Assembly (NCBI RefSeq): GCF_024172085.1
Contig: NZ_JAMZDZ010000001.1
Span: 7,378,001-7,442,000, forward strand
Length of the DNA: 64,000 bases
Direction: 5' to 3'
Source of the DNA: Hamadaea flava
GTDB taxonomy: Bacteria; Actinomycetota; Actinomycetes; Mycobacteriales; Micromonosporaceae
Both the position numbers and the translations under genes were made by a program. The notes beneath the pieces were generated by a model, which worked only from the letters and a program-made list of their open reading frames with translations, had not been told where the DNA came from and ran no database searches. The first letter of the stretch is position 1; the number at the start of each line of letters is the position of its first letter. Below are positions 25,731 to 33,681 of this stretch, piece by piece.

Positions 25731-28502
25731 TCAGCCCGCACGCTGTGAAGGGAGGTCGCGCAATGCCCGGCGGGCGTCGTCGGCTTCGGGCCGGTCGAGG
25801 TCGTCGAGGATCAGGACGGCCTCCGCGAACGACCGGGCCGCGCCGTCGACCTCGCCGAGCGTCCGCTGGTCGTTACCGAGGCGGATGAGCGCCTGCCCTT
25901 CGAGGTACCGGTCACCGCTCTCCCGGTGCAGCGCCAGCGCCCGACGGCAGCAGTCGATGGCCTGCTCGGTGTCGCCCGTCAGGTCGTGGATGACGCTGAG
26001 GCTGTCCCAGGTCCCCGATTCGCCGTACCGGTCACCGGTCTTCTGTTGCAGCGTCAGCGCCTCCTCGCAGCTGGCCAGGCCCGCCTGCGGGTCGCCGAGA
26101 TGGGCCTGGCACCAACCGAGCGCGTTCAACGCCAACGCCTCACCGTTGGTGTCGCCGACCTCGCGGAACACCGGCAGCGAGCGGGTTGCCTGGGCACGAG
26201 CGGCTTCGAGGTCGCCGCGCATCTCGTAGATCTGGCCCAGCGAGAGCTGCGTGTGCGCTTCGCCGGCCCGGTCGCCCAGATCGATGAACAGGGCCAGCGC
26301 CTGACACAGGTGCTCGAAGGCGTCGTCCAGGCGGTCCAGCTCGCGGTGGGCTCGCGCGAGGCCGCGATGCGCCCAGGCCAGTTCCCGCCGGTCACCGAGC
26401 CGTTCCACCGCGCGCAACGCGACCAGCCTGGTTTCGGCCTGCTCGCCGCGTCGGCCGCTGCGGGGCAGGAAGCCGCCCAGCGCCCACGCCAACAGCACCG
26501 CGTGCCGGTCCAGCCCCGTCGCCACCGCTGCGGTCAGGGTCGCCTTCAGCACCTGGCGCTCGGTCGCCAGCCAGGCCAGCGCGGCTTCGCCGGGACTCTC
26601 CGGAGTCACTCCCGCCGCCACGTCGGCCTCCATCATCGGCGGGTGGGCCCGATGTGGATTCACCTGGTACGCCGCTGTCAGCGAACTGTGCAGGTAATGG
26701 TCGAACATCCGCCGCGTCGCCGGCTCCCGCTCGGTCGCCGCCTCCGCCTCGACCAGTTCCATCGCGTACGCCCGGAGCAGATCGTGGAAGGCGTACCGGC
26801 CGGGGGTGTGCTCGGTGAGCAGATGCAGCCGGGCGACCTCGGCCAGCGAAGCCCGCGCCTGCGCCACCGTGACCGCGGCGACGCTCGCGGCCGCCGCGAT
26901 CGACACGTCCGGACCGGGATGCAGGCCCAGCAGCCGGAACATGCGGGCCGCCGCACTGGACAGCGTCCGGTAGGAACAGGCGAACACCGCCCGTAGGTCG
27001 GTCACCAGGTCGCCACCGGCCAACGCGTCCAGCCGGCGCGGTGACTGCGCCAGTTCGGCGGCGAGCGCGGCCACCGGGAAGCTCGGACGAGCCGCCGCCC
27101 GGGCCGCGACGATGCCGAGCGCGAGCGGTAGCCGCCCGCAACGGTCGATGATCTCCGTGACGGCTTCCGGCTCGGCCTCCGCCCGAGCCCGCCCGAGCCG
27201 CCGAGCCAGCAGCCGGTACGCCTCGTCCGGTGCGAGCACGTCCAAGGTGAGCAACTGCGCGCCGTCGTACGCGATCAGCCCGGTCAGCTCGTTGCGGCTG
27301 GTGACCACGACAGCGCAGCCGGGCGTACCGGGCAGCAGGGGGCGGACCTGGTCGGCGTCGCGGGCGTTGTCCAGCACCACCAGCATCCGGCGGCCGGCCA
27401 ACCGGCTGCGATACAACGCCGCCTGCGCCTGCGGATCGGCCGGAATCCGGGCCGCCGACACTCCCAACGCCGACAGGAAACCGCTCAGCACGTCGCCGGG
27501 GGTGATCGGCGGGTTCGCCGGATCGAAGCCACGCAGGTCCGCGTACAACTGCCCGTCGCCGAAGCGATCGGCGGCCCGATGCGCCCAGTGCAACGCCAGC
27601 GCGGTCTTGCCCACCCCGGCCGGACCCGCGATGGCCAGCACGATCGGGTCCGGTCCCGGGTCGGTGGCGATGTCGGTCATCTGGGCGAGCGCGTCGGCGC
27701 GGCCGGTGAACGATCCCGCCCCGGCGGGCAGTTGCCGGGGTGTGGGCGCGGCGGGGCGGACCGACTCCTCAGGCGCCAGCTCACCGGAGAGGATCCGGCG
27801 ATGCACCGCCTGAACTTCCGGACCGGGTTGTACGCCCAGCTCGTCGGCCAGCGCCCGATACAGCCGCTGGTACGCCGCCAGCGCGTCGGCCTGCCGCCCA
27901 CTGCGATAGAGGGCGGTCATCAGATGTGCCCAGAGTCCTTCGCGGACCGGATGCCGGGTGGTCAGCTCGGTCAGCTCGGCGATCAACTCGGCGGCGGGCC
28001 GGGTGGCCAGGTCCAGTCCGAGCCGCCGTTCGACGGCCGTCCAGCGGCGCTCGGCCAGTCGCGTCGCCTCGACCTGGAGCTGCCAGGTCGACGGCAGATC
28101 CTGGAAGGGCTCGCCGCGCCACAGCGCCAGCGCTCGGCGCAGCCGGTCCTGCTCGGCGTCGGCGTCCGCCGCGGCCCCGTCCAGCAGGCCCGTGAACTCC
28201 AGGGCGTCGACGTCGCCCGGCGTGATCGCCAGGACGTACCCCCACGGCTCGGTTCGGATCGCGTCCGATCCCAGCAGCTTGCGCAGCCGCGTGAGGTAGA
28301 CCGTGAGCGCCCGGCGCGGATGGCTGGGCAGCCGCTCACCCCAGACCGCGTCGGCCAGCTGATCCGGTGGCACCGGCCGACCGGCCGACAGGGCCAGCAC
28401 CGCCAGCGTGGTCCGCAGCCGGCCCGCCGACACGACGATCGGCTGCCCGTCCGCCGAGACGGTCAGCGGCCCCAACACCCCGATCCGCAACCCGCCCGTC
28501 AC
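25731..28502 (-). CDS. AfsR/SARP-type regulator with NB-ARC ATPase and TPR repeats
   Basis: 923 residues; GTG at 28502 begins just before the winged-helix domain (LRIGVLGPLTVSADGQP); no strong ribosome-binding site, so the start is moderately sure. OmpR-like winged helix (1-90), BTAD (about 95-240), NB-ARC (about 265-590; GPAGVGKTALALHWAH, MLVVLDNARD, VVVTSRNEL) and TPR repeats (about 690-910). It lies 50 bases downstream of the metallopeptidase-VWA gene on the same strand and may be the last gene of that operon. Third such regulator in the window. The target is unknown; the next gene downstream is the FAD monooxygenase. Confidence 0.9.
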   Translation of the reverse strand: MTGGLRIGVLGPLTVSADGQPIVVSAGRLRTTLAVLALSAGRPVPPDQLADAVWGERLPSHPRRALTVYLTRLRKLLGSDAIRTEPWGYVLAITPGDVDALEFTGLLDGAAADADAEQDRLRRALALWRGEPFQDLPSTWQLQVEATRLAERRWTAVERRLGLDLATRPAAELIAELTELTTRHPVREGLWAHLMTALYRSGRQADALAAYQRLYRALADELGVQPGPEVQAVHRRILSGELAPEESVRPAAPTPRQLPAGAGSFTGRADALAQMTDIATDPGPDPIVLAIAGPAGVGKTALALHWAHRAADRFGDGQLYADLRGFDPANPPITPGDVLSGFLSALGVSAARIPADPQAQAALYRSRLAGRRMLVVLDNARDADQVRPLLPGTPGCAVVVTSRNELTGLIAYDGAQLLTLDVLAPDEAYRLLARRLGRARAEAEPEAVTEIIDRCGRLPLALGIVAARAAARPSFPVAALAAELAQSPRRLDALAGGDLVTDLRAVFACSYRTLSSAAARMFRLLGLHPGPDVSIAAAASVAAVTVAQARASLAEVARLHLLTEHTPGRYAFHDLLRAYAMELVEAEAATEREPATRRMFDHYLHSSLTAAYQVNPHRAHPPMMEADVAAGVTPESPGEAALAWLATERQVLKATLTAAVATGLDRHAVLLAWALGGFLPRSGRRGEQAETRLVALRAVERLGDRRELAWAHRGLARAHRELDRLDDAFEHLCQALALFIDLGDRAGEAHTQLSLGQIYEMRGDLEAARAQATRSLPVFREVGDTNGEALALNALGWCQAHLGDPQAGLASCEEALTLQQKTGDRYGESGTWDSLSVIHDLTGDTEQAIDCCRRALALHRESGDRYLEGQALIRLGNDQRTLGEVDGAARSFAEAVLILDDLDRPEADDARRALRDLPSQRAG

Positions 28503-28552
28503 ATGTCCACTTTGCCGTATCAGCGCAACCGCGTTTACGCGCACGGTCCGGC

Positions 28553-29740
28553 TCAGGACGGAATGTGGATCGTGGTGATCCACGCCGGTGGCTCGTCCGT
28601 CCCACCGCCGATGATGCCGGCGATCACCCGGGTGCGTACCAGCTGCTCCTGCGGCCACGGCGTGAAGCCGTCGGTCAGCACGATGACGAACGCGGGCGGA
28701 TCGGGCACCGCCACGGCGGCGTCGATGCCGATGCGCATGTCGGTGCCGCCGCCACCGGCGAGCACCACCTCGCCGACGGTGCTGACCCGGCGGGCGATGT
28801 GCACCGCGGCGTCGCACGACAGCACCGTGACCCGGTTGCCGCCGATCCCCACCGCCCGCAGTACGCCGCCGACCTCGGCCAACGCCGTCGCGAGCGCGTC
28901 CTCGTCCATGGAACCGGAGGTGTCGACGACCACGGCGACCCGGGGGACCGGCTGCCGCAGCCGGGGCAGCACGACCCCGCGCAGCGCCGCCGACCGCCGG
29001 GACGGCCGCTGATAGGTGTAGTCGACCGCGCCCGCCGCCCACGCCGCCGCTTCCCGGATCGCCCCGGTCAACGCCCGCCGCCAGTCGACCACCGGCTCCA
29101 GTACGCCGTCCGCCCAGCGCAGCCAGCCGTCGGGCACCGAGCCCCGGCCACGGGCGGCCTGCCGGATCGCGGCCGCCGTCGACCGGCGCAACGCCTGAGA
29201 TTCGACCTCGCTGACCGATCCGCCGTCGTTGCCGCCGGGCAGATCCCATGGCCGGGCCACCCCGTGCGCGGCCGAACCACAGTCATGCGAATGGATGTGC
29301 GCGGGCAACAGCGGCAGGTACTGCTCGAACAGCAGCCCGGTCGGCAGCCCCAGCCCAGCCGGATCGACCCGGTCCGCCGGCAGCGGCAGCCCGTCCGACA
29401 GCAGGTCGTCGTTGATCTCGGCGTCCTGCGCCACGTTGACCCGATGATGATCGCGCCGCTGTCCTGGTGGCAGCAGACTCGCCCGGCCGTGATGGTCACG
29501 CAGCAGGTGCGCCACCTCGTGCAGCCAGACCGCGGCGAGCTGCGCCACGGGCAGCCGGTCGACGAACTCCGCCGACACGTAACACCGCCAGTGCTTGTCG
29601 ACGGCCATCGTCGGCACCGACTGCGACTCGACCACGGTCAGGCTGTACAGGGCGCTGGCCAGGTAGGGCCGGTCGGTGGCCGCCCGGAACCGGGCCGCCA
29701 GCAGCTTCGTGCGGTCCAGCTTGCGGTCCGGTTCGGTCAT
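28553..29740 (-). CDS. putative metallopeptidase fused to VWA-like domain (DUF2201 type)
   Basis: 395 residues; ATG at 29740 shares one base with the stop of the MoxR gene (TGATG), so the two are translationally coupled. The N-terminal half is a zincin-like domain with HEVAHLLRDHHG (H-E-x-x-H plus downstream His); the C-terminal third is VWA-like with the metal-ion site VVVDTSGSMDED and later GGGTDMRIG and VIVLTDG. The DUF2201 pair of domains always travels with a MoxR-type AAA+ ATPase, which is thought to remodel or load the VWA partner. Peptidase activity is plausible but unproven for the family. Part of the LRR-MoxR-VWA operon. Confidence 0.88.
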   Translation of the reverse strand: MTEPDRKLDRTKLLAARFRAATDRPYLASALYSLTVVESQSVPTMAVDKHWRCYVSAEFVDRLPVAQLAAVWLHEVAHLLRDHHGRASLLPPGQRRDHHRVNVAQDAEINDDLLSDGLPLPADRVDPAGLGLPTGLLFEQYLPLLPAHIHSHDCGSAAHGVARPWDLPGGNDGGSVSEVESQALRRSTAAAIRQAARGRGSVPDGWLRWADGVLEPVVDWRRALTGAIREAAAWAAGAVDYTYQRPSRRSAALRGVVLPRLRQPVPRVAVVVDTSGSMDEDALATALAEVGGVLRAVGIGGNRVTVLSCDAAVHIARRVSTVGEVVLAGGGGTDMRIGIDAAVAVPDPPAFVIVLTDGFTPWPQEQLVRTRVIAGIIGGGTDEPPAWITTIHIPS

Positions 29741-30909
29741 CAGGCCAGGCGGCCCGACAGGCGCAGCACGTCCACGAACGCGTCCACGGTGGTGGGCACC
29801 GGCCAGTCGGTGTCGCGGATGGCGGCCAGGTCCATCGCCGCGCGAGCGGCCACGTCGGGCACGCCGGCCTTGACCGCCTGTGCCAGCACGACCCAGGCAG
29901 CTTCCCAGCGGGTACGCGTGGTGTTGCCCTGAACGGCTGAGACGACGGCGGTCAGGCAGGCCAGTTGCCGGTCGCCCCGATCGGGCAGCACGAAGGCGTC
30001 CGGGTTGGCCAGGACGCGTTCCGGGTCGGGAAGGTCCAGTTCGGACAGATAGGTGGTGAACTCCAGCCCGGGGCCGTCGCCGATCGCGCCGCAGATCGCC
30101 ATCGCGAGCGCGTCGGCCGAGGCGTTCGCGCAGTGGTGCACGGCCAGCAGCCGCAGCACCATCTCCCAGGTACGCGGCGACGGCCACGCGCCGCCGCGAC
30201 TCTCCGCGTCGGTCGGCAGATGGTGCGCCAGACCGGGGCGGGCGGTCAGGAAACCGGCGACCGTGCCCCGGGCCTTGGCGATCGCGGTGCTGGAGCGGGC
30301 CGCGTCGACCGTCGGAACCTCCACGGCGGGCCAGGTCCCGGCCAACCCTCGGGCGACGACGGCGGCGTCATGCGTCCACTGAAGATGGACGAACCGGTTG
30401 GCCAGCGGCGGGCTCAAATGCCAGCCGTCGGCAGCGCTGGCCGGCGGGTTGGCCGCGGCGACGATACGTGTCGCGGCCGGCAGTTCCAGGCTGCCGACGT
30501 GCCGTTCCAGCACCACCCGCAGCAGCGCGGCCTGCACCGCCGGCGGCGCCGACGACAGCTCGTCGAAGAACACCAGGCCGCCGCCCCGATGGGCGACGCG
30601 TACGGCCCAGTCCGGGGGCGCCATCGGCACACCGGTGGTCGCCGGATCGTCGCCGACGATCGGCAGCCCGGCGAAGTCGCTCGGCTCGTGGACGCTGGCG
30701 ATGACCGTCTCCAGCGGCGTACCCAAGCTGTCCGCCAACTGCCGCAGCGTCGCCGACTTGCCGATGCCCGGCTCGCCCCACAGCAGCACCGGCAGATTCG
30801 CCGTCACCGCCAGGGCGAGCGCCTCCACCTTCGGATCGCGCACCGGCTCGGTACGCCACGCGCGGACCGCGTCGAGCAGCGCGTCGGCCGCGTCCAGCAC
30901 CCCGCTCAC
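29740..30909 (-). CDS. MoxR-family AAA+ ATPase
   Basis: 389 residues. Walker A GEPGIGKSA, Walker B GLVFFDELSSA, sensor 1 RIVAAANPP, arginine-finger region LANRFVHLQW: a complete AAA+ core (about 30-200) with an alpha-helical lid. The GTG at 30909 overlaps the stop of the LRR gene by four bases (GTGA), and its own stop overlaps the metallopeptidase-VWA gene, so all three are one translational unit. MoxR proteins act as chaperone-like motors for VWA partners. Here the upstream LRR protein could give target recognition, the ATPase the power and the VWA-peptidase the effect; that division of labour is inference. Confidence 0.92.
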   Translation of the reverse strand: MSGVLDAADALLDAVRAWRTEPVRDPKVEALALAVTANLPVLLWGEPGIGKSATLRQLADSLGTPLETVIASVHEPSDFAGLPIVGDDPATTGVPMAPPDWAVRVAHRGGGLVFFDELSSAPPAVQAALLRVVLERHVGSLELPAATRIVAAANPPASAADGWHLSPPLANRFVHLQWTHDAAVVARGLAGTWPAVEVPTVDAARSSTAIAKARGTVAGFLTARPGLAHHLPTDAESRGGAWPSPRTWEMVLRLLAVHHCANASADALAMAICGAIGDGPGLEFTTYLSELDLPDPERVLANPDAFVLPDRGDRQLACLTAVVSAVQGNTTRTRWEAAWVVLAQAVKAGVPDVAARAAMDLAAIRDTDWPVPTTVDAFVDVLRLSGRLA

Positions 30910-32051
30910 CGGTACACGCTCGCGATCGCGCGTACATCTTCGGGAATCTCGATCGTGTCGCGACCTGGCAGCTCCGCGGCGACCTTGCGCCGCATGCGGC
31001 GGGGGACGCCACCGCGAAGCCCGAGGTACGCGAGAGTCGGATGGTTCTCCGCCGCCGCGACCAGCAGGCGGGCCCCGCGCCCGCCGACTCCGGTACGCCG
31101 CAGGTCGAGCCGCCGCAGCTGAGCCGACGGCAGCGCCTGCGCCAGCGCCGCCGCACCCGTGTCGCCGACCTCGTTCGGCACCGCCAGCAAGGCGCGTTCC
31201 GACGGCGGACGGCCCAGATCGAGCACCCGCCAGGCAGTCAGATGCTCGGCGAGCGCGGCCGTGCCGGCCGGGGTGAGCCCGTTGGCGCCTAGCCCGATCG
31301 TCATCGGCCGGCCGTCGGCCGCTTCCGCCAGCGTCTGTGCCCCGGCGTCGCCGAGGTGGTTGCAGGCCAGGTACAGCTCGTGAATCCCGGCGTCGCGGAC
31401 GAGCGTGGCCAGCAGCGGCGCGGCGTCGGCCGTCAGCCCGTTGCCGCCGAGGAACAGCCGATCCAGCTTGACCGACCGCCCGACGAGCGTCGCCGTCAGA
31501 TGCCGGAGCCCGTCGACGCTCAGCCCCACGTTGACCAGGTCCAGCGTACGCAGCGTCGTGTTGACCGCCAGCGCCGAGCAGATCCGGGCCACGCCCTCGT
31601 CGCCGATCGGATTCCGCTTGAGCCACAGCGCCCGGACGGTGTCGTCGGTGGCCAGCCGGTCGGCCAGCGGCGCGACCGCGTCGGCGTCGATCCGGTTGCA
31701 GCCCAGGTACAACGTGCGCAGATGGTGGCCGGGCCGCAGGGCGTCGGCGACCGCCTGAGCGCCCTGCGCGCCGAGATTGTTGGTGCCCAGCAGGAGATGG
31801 CGCACCGCCCCCGACTCCGCGGCGGCCTTGGCCAGCCGGGCGGTCAGCATCGGGCCGACACCCTGCTTGCACAGGTCGAGACGGCCGTCGGGCTGAATCG
31901 TGCCACGCGGGAACACCTCGGCCTCGGTCGCGCCCGCCGCCTGACCGAGCCGGTCGAGTAGCGCGACGAAGTCGTCCGGATCGGCCAGCTGCCGAGTCGG
32001 GTCGGTGATGACCGGGCAGCGCACCGGTGTCGGTGTGCCATCGGCTTGCAT
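30906..32051 (-). CDS. leucine-rich repeat protein (ribonuclease-inhibitor type)
   Basis: 381 residues, cytoplasmic. From about residue 85 it is built of roughly ten RI-type LRRs of 26-28 residues (LRTLYLGCNRIDADAVAPLA, VRALWLKRNPIGDEGVARIC, IHELYLACNHLGDAGAQTLA). The first ~80 residues are a non-repeat cap (VALLDRLGQAAGATEAEVF). ATG with GAAGGGG eight bases upstream. It heads the LRR-MoxR-VWA operon, and a tRNA-like RNA element forms its 5' leader 54 bases before the start. LRRs of this type are protein-binding scaffolds; the partner is unknown. Bacterial NLR-like and conflict systems use such repeats as sensors. Confidence 0.88.
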   Translation of the reverse strand: MQADGTPTPVRCPVITDPTRQLADPDDFVALLDRLGQAAGATEAEVFPRGTIQPDGRLDLCKQGVGPMLTARLAKAAAESGAVRHLLLGTNNLGAQGAQAVADALRPGHHLRTLYLGCNRIDADAVAPLADRLATDDTVRALWLKRNPIGDEGVARICSALAVNTTLRTLDLVNVGLSVDGLRHLTATLVGRSVKLDRLFLGGNGLTADAAPLLATLVRDAGIHELYLACNHLGDAGAQTLAEAADGRPMTIGLGANGLTPAGTAALAEHLTAWRVLDLGRPPSERALLAVPNEVGDTGAAALAQALPSAQLRRLDLRRTGVGGRGARLLVAAAENHPTLAYLGLRGGVPRRMRRKVAAELPGRDTIEIPEDVRAIASVYR

Positions 32052-32105
32052 GCACGAACCCCTTCGCTGCCGGGAGGCTCCGATTCGGCGCGAGCCCTGG
32101 TCGGG

Positions 32106-32187
32106 GAGGCGGAGCCGGCCGGATTTGCACCGGCGTCTTCACGCTCTGAAGGCGTGCGCGACGACTTCTGCGCTACAGCCCCGCCTC
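32106..32187 (-). ncRNA. tRNA-like leader element 1 (upstream of LRR gene)
   Basis: Folds as a cloverleaf on the minus strand. Acceptor helix 12 bp (GAGGCGGGGCUG with CGGCUCCGCCUC, two G-U pairs), U8-A9, D arm GCGCAGAAGUCGUCGCG, anticodon arm CACGC-CUUCAGA-GCGUG (32140-32156, fully paired; the triplet at anticodon position, 32147-32149, is UCA), variable loop AAGAC, T arm GCCGG-UGCAAAU-CCGGC. Bases for tRNA tertiary contacts are kept: U8-A14, G15-C48, G19-C56, G53-C61. Odd points: T-loop G55 in place of U55, helix 5 bp longer than a tRNA acceptor, no encoded CCA. The 5' end lies seven bases after a -10 box; the LRR start codon is 54 bases downstream. Not a selenocysteine tRNA: no long variable arm. 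Structure well supported; function unknown. Confidence 0.8.
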
Positions 32188-32194
32188 GCGCGAG

Positions 32195-32200
32195 AGTGTA
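32195..32200 (-). promoter_or_regulatory. -10 box TACACT for tRNA-like element 1
   Basis: TACACT followed by seven bases and then the first G of the extended acceptor helix, so transcription should begin on that G. The surrounding TGATCTACACTC is identical at element 2. The box lies 17 bases past the stop of the upstream ankyrin gene. No clear -35 box. Confidence 0.55.
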
Positions 32201-32216
32201 GATCACCGGTCCGACG

Positions 32217-33461
32217 CTACGAATGCGAGCGCCGCAAAAGCCGATGGAACATGGACTGCTTCGGCGGCTCGGCGTCCCGGCGCAGCAGCTTGGCGTACCG
32301 GTCGTGGAGTTTGGGCGTCCGAGCCTTCGGAAGCAAGCCCTCGTCGTCGGCGATCGACGAGTCCGCCCCCGCATCGAGCAACGCCTCGACCACGTCCGGA
32401 CGGGCTGCGGCGTACGCCCAATGCAGTGGCGTCCGGCCGCGTTTGTCCCGCCGATCCGGCGACAACCCGGCGCTGAGCAGCTCCGGCAGCAGATCCCCGC
32501 CGAGCCACGCCGCATAGTGCAGGAACCCGGCGCCCTCGCCGTCGACCGCCGTCCGATCGAAGCCCGCCGCCAAGGCCGCTACGATTTCGTCCCCGTGCCC
32601 CCGAGCGGCGACGTCGAAGAGGTCCGCTCGAAGCCACCGCAACCGTTTCGGCAGCCACCCCGTCCCGGTACGCCACGCGTGGACGACGCTCGCGCAGCGC
32701 ACCATCGGCCCCGAGAGCCCGCCCAGAGCGAGTTCCCGGTCGATCTCGGCGGCCGAATGTCCACTGGAGACGAGCTGGCCGTCCGCCAGCCGCAGCTCGT
32801 GCCAGCTCGATCCACACCGGACCGGCACCGGCTCCCACGACCACGCGTACGCCGAACGCCGCTGAACACGGTCCGGATAGAGCGCGTCGTGGAGCAGCGG
32901 ATGCAGGTCGTCGGGAGACAGCCCGCCGTCGGCGAGTCCGTCGGATTCCAGCTGCGCCTCGCTGAACCGGCTGACGTGCGCGGCACGCCGCTGCTCGACG
33001 GCATCGGCTCGCCAGCACCACACCGGAAGTTCGCGATACCACCGCAGCCAGCTCGGCCGGATCACTGCCAGGCGCAGCGCCGGACCCGGCGGTTCCGGGA
33101 ACAACACCAGTGTCGGCAGGTCCGACGTGCCGGCCCGGTCCGCCTGCGTCCACGAGAGGGTCGTCAGCTGATCCGACAGCACGACCGGGCCGTGCCCCGG
33201 CGTCCAGGCCCGGTACGGCGAAAGATACTGCCGCAGTAAATCGGGCGCCGCAGCGTGCAGCTGGTCGGCGATCGCCGCCGCCTCCTCCGGCGGGTACGTG
33301 CGCATGACGTCGTCGAGGTCGACGTCCACCGTCACCCCGGCGGCGGCGTACGCGGCCCGCCAGTCACCGGACCGGCGACGCGCGGCACATTCGTCGATCA
33401 TCGACCACGGCGCCCGGCGTACGCGCGCCAGCGGCGACGCCGGCCGATCCCGATGTGCCAT
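32217..33461 (-). CDS. ankyrin-repeat protein 1 with a shared N-terminal domain
   Basis: 414 residues, cytoplasmic; ATG with GAAAGG eight bases upstream. The first ~280 residues form a domain I do not recognise, clearly homologous to the other ankyrin protein at 37504-39006: both have RxxGDWRAA near the start, a V-D-V/I-D-x-D-x-V segment, LHPLxxxAL, VRCxxxWHxL, and a Q/H-x-W-x-x-G-x-G-x-L-P-K-x-L motif before the repeats. Two to three ankyrin repeats follow (about 285-385: EGAGFLHYAAWLGG, RGRTPLHWAYAAARPDVVEA, LLDAGADSSIADDEG). Preceded by tRNA-like element 2 and followed directly by the promoter of element 1. No enzyme motif seen; role unknown. Confidence 0.85.
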   Translation of the reverse strand: MAHRDRPASPLARVRRAPWSMIDECAARRRSGDWRAAYAAAGVTVDVDLDDVMRTYPPEEAAAIADQLHAAAPDLLRQYLSPYRAWTPGHGPVVLSDQLTTLSWTQADRAGTSDLPTLVLFPEPPGPALRLAVIRPSWLRWYRELPVWCWRADAVEQRRAAHVSRFSEAQLESDGLADGGLSPDDLHPLLHDALYPDRVQRRSAYAWSWEPVPVRCGSSWHELRLADGQLVSSGHSAAEIDRELALGGLSGPMVRCASVVHAWRTGTGWLPKRLRWLRADLFDVAARGHGDEIVAALAAGFDRTAVDGEGAGFLHYAAWLGGDLLPELLSAGLSPDRRDKRGRTPLHWAYAAARPDVVEALLDAGADSSIADDEGLLPKARTPKLHDRYAKLLRRDAEPPKQSMFHRLLRRSHS

Positions 33462-33493
33462 GGGCGAACCTTTCGATCGCTACGCTGAAGAGA

Positions 33494-33573
33494 GGGCGGA
33501 GCCGGCCGGGTTCGCACCGGCGTCCTCTTCCTTGTCGGGAAAGCGCGACGACTTCTGCGCTACGACTCCGCCC
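33494..33573 (-). ncRNA. tRNA-like leader element 2 (upstream of ankyrin gene 1)
   Basis: Same cloverleaf as element 1. Acceptor helix 11 bp (GGGCGGAGUCG with CGGCUCCGCCC), UA, D arm GCGCAGAAGUCGUCGCG (identical to element 1), anticodon arm CUUUC-CCGACAA-GGAAG (33527-33543; all five pairs form, one G-U), variable loop AGGAC, T arm GCCGG-UGCGAAC-CCGGC. The triplet at anticodon position is GAC, but position 33 is C, whereas U33 is nearly universal in working tRNAs, so ordinary decoding is unlikely. G15-C48, U8-A14 and G53-C61 are kept. It starts seven bases after a -10 box and ends 32 bases before the ATG of ankyrin gene 1, whose ribosome-binding site lies in between. Confidence 0.8.
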
Positions 33574-33580
33574 GCGCAGG

Positions 33581-33586
33581 AGTGTA
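33581..33586 (-). promoter_or_regulatory. -10 box TACACT for tRNA-like element 2
   Basis: TACACT, seven bases, then the first G of element 2: the same box and spacing as element 1, within an identical TGATCTACACTC stretch. No strong -35 seen. Confidence 0.55.
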
Positions 33587-33623
33587 GATCAGCATCACGA
33601 CTCCAGTGCCGCCAACGGGACGC

Positions 33624-33668
33624 GGGCCCAGCGCCGGGACTGCAACGGCGGCAACCAGCGCTGGACCC
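33624..33668 (-). terminator. hairpin after the secreted-protein gene
   Basis: Inverted repeat 33624-33634 / 33658-33668 (10 of 11 bases pair) with a 23-base loop, 14 bases downstream of the minus-strand stop at 33682 and before the promoter of element 2. No T-run. Probable terminator. Confidence 0.4.
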
Positions 33669-33681
33669 TTCCTCTGACGGG

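Noticed and set aside
32106-32187. Element 1 as a selenocysteine tRNA (UCA at the anticodon place)
   Set aside because: No long variable arm, a standard five-base variable loop, a 12-bp helix, and two sister elements with other triplets in the same gene setting.
33494-33573. Element 2 as an ordinary valine tRNA
   Set aside because: C33 instead of U33, G55 in the T loop, helix extended to 11 bp, no encoded CCA, and direct placement before an ankyrin gene's ribosome-binding site.
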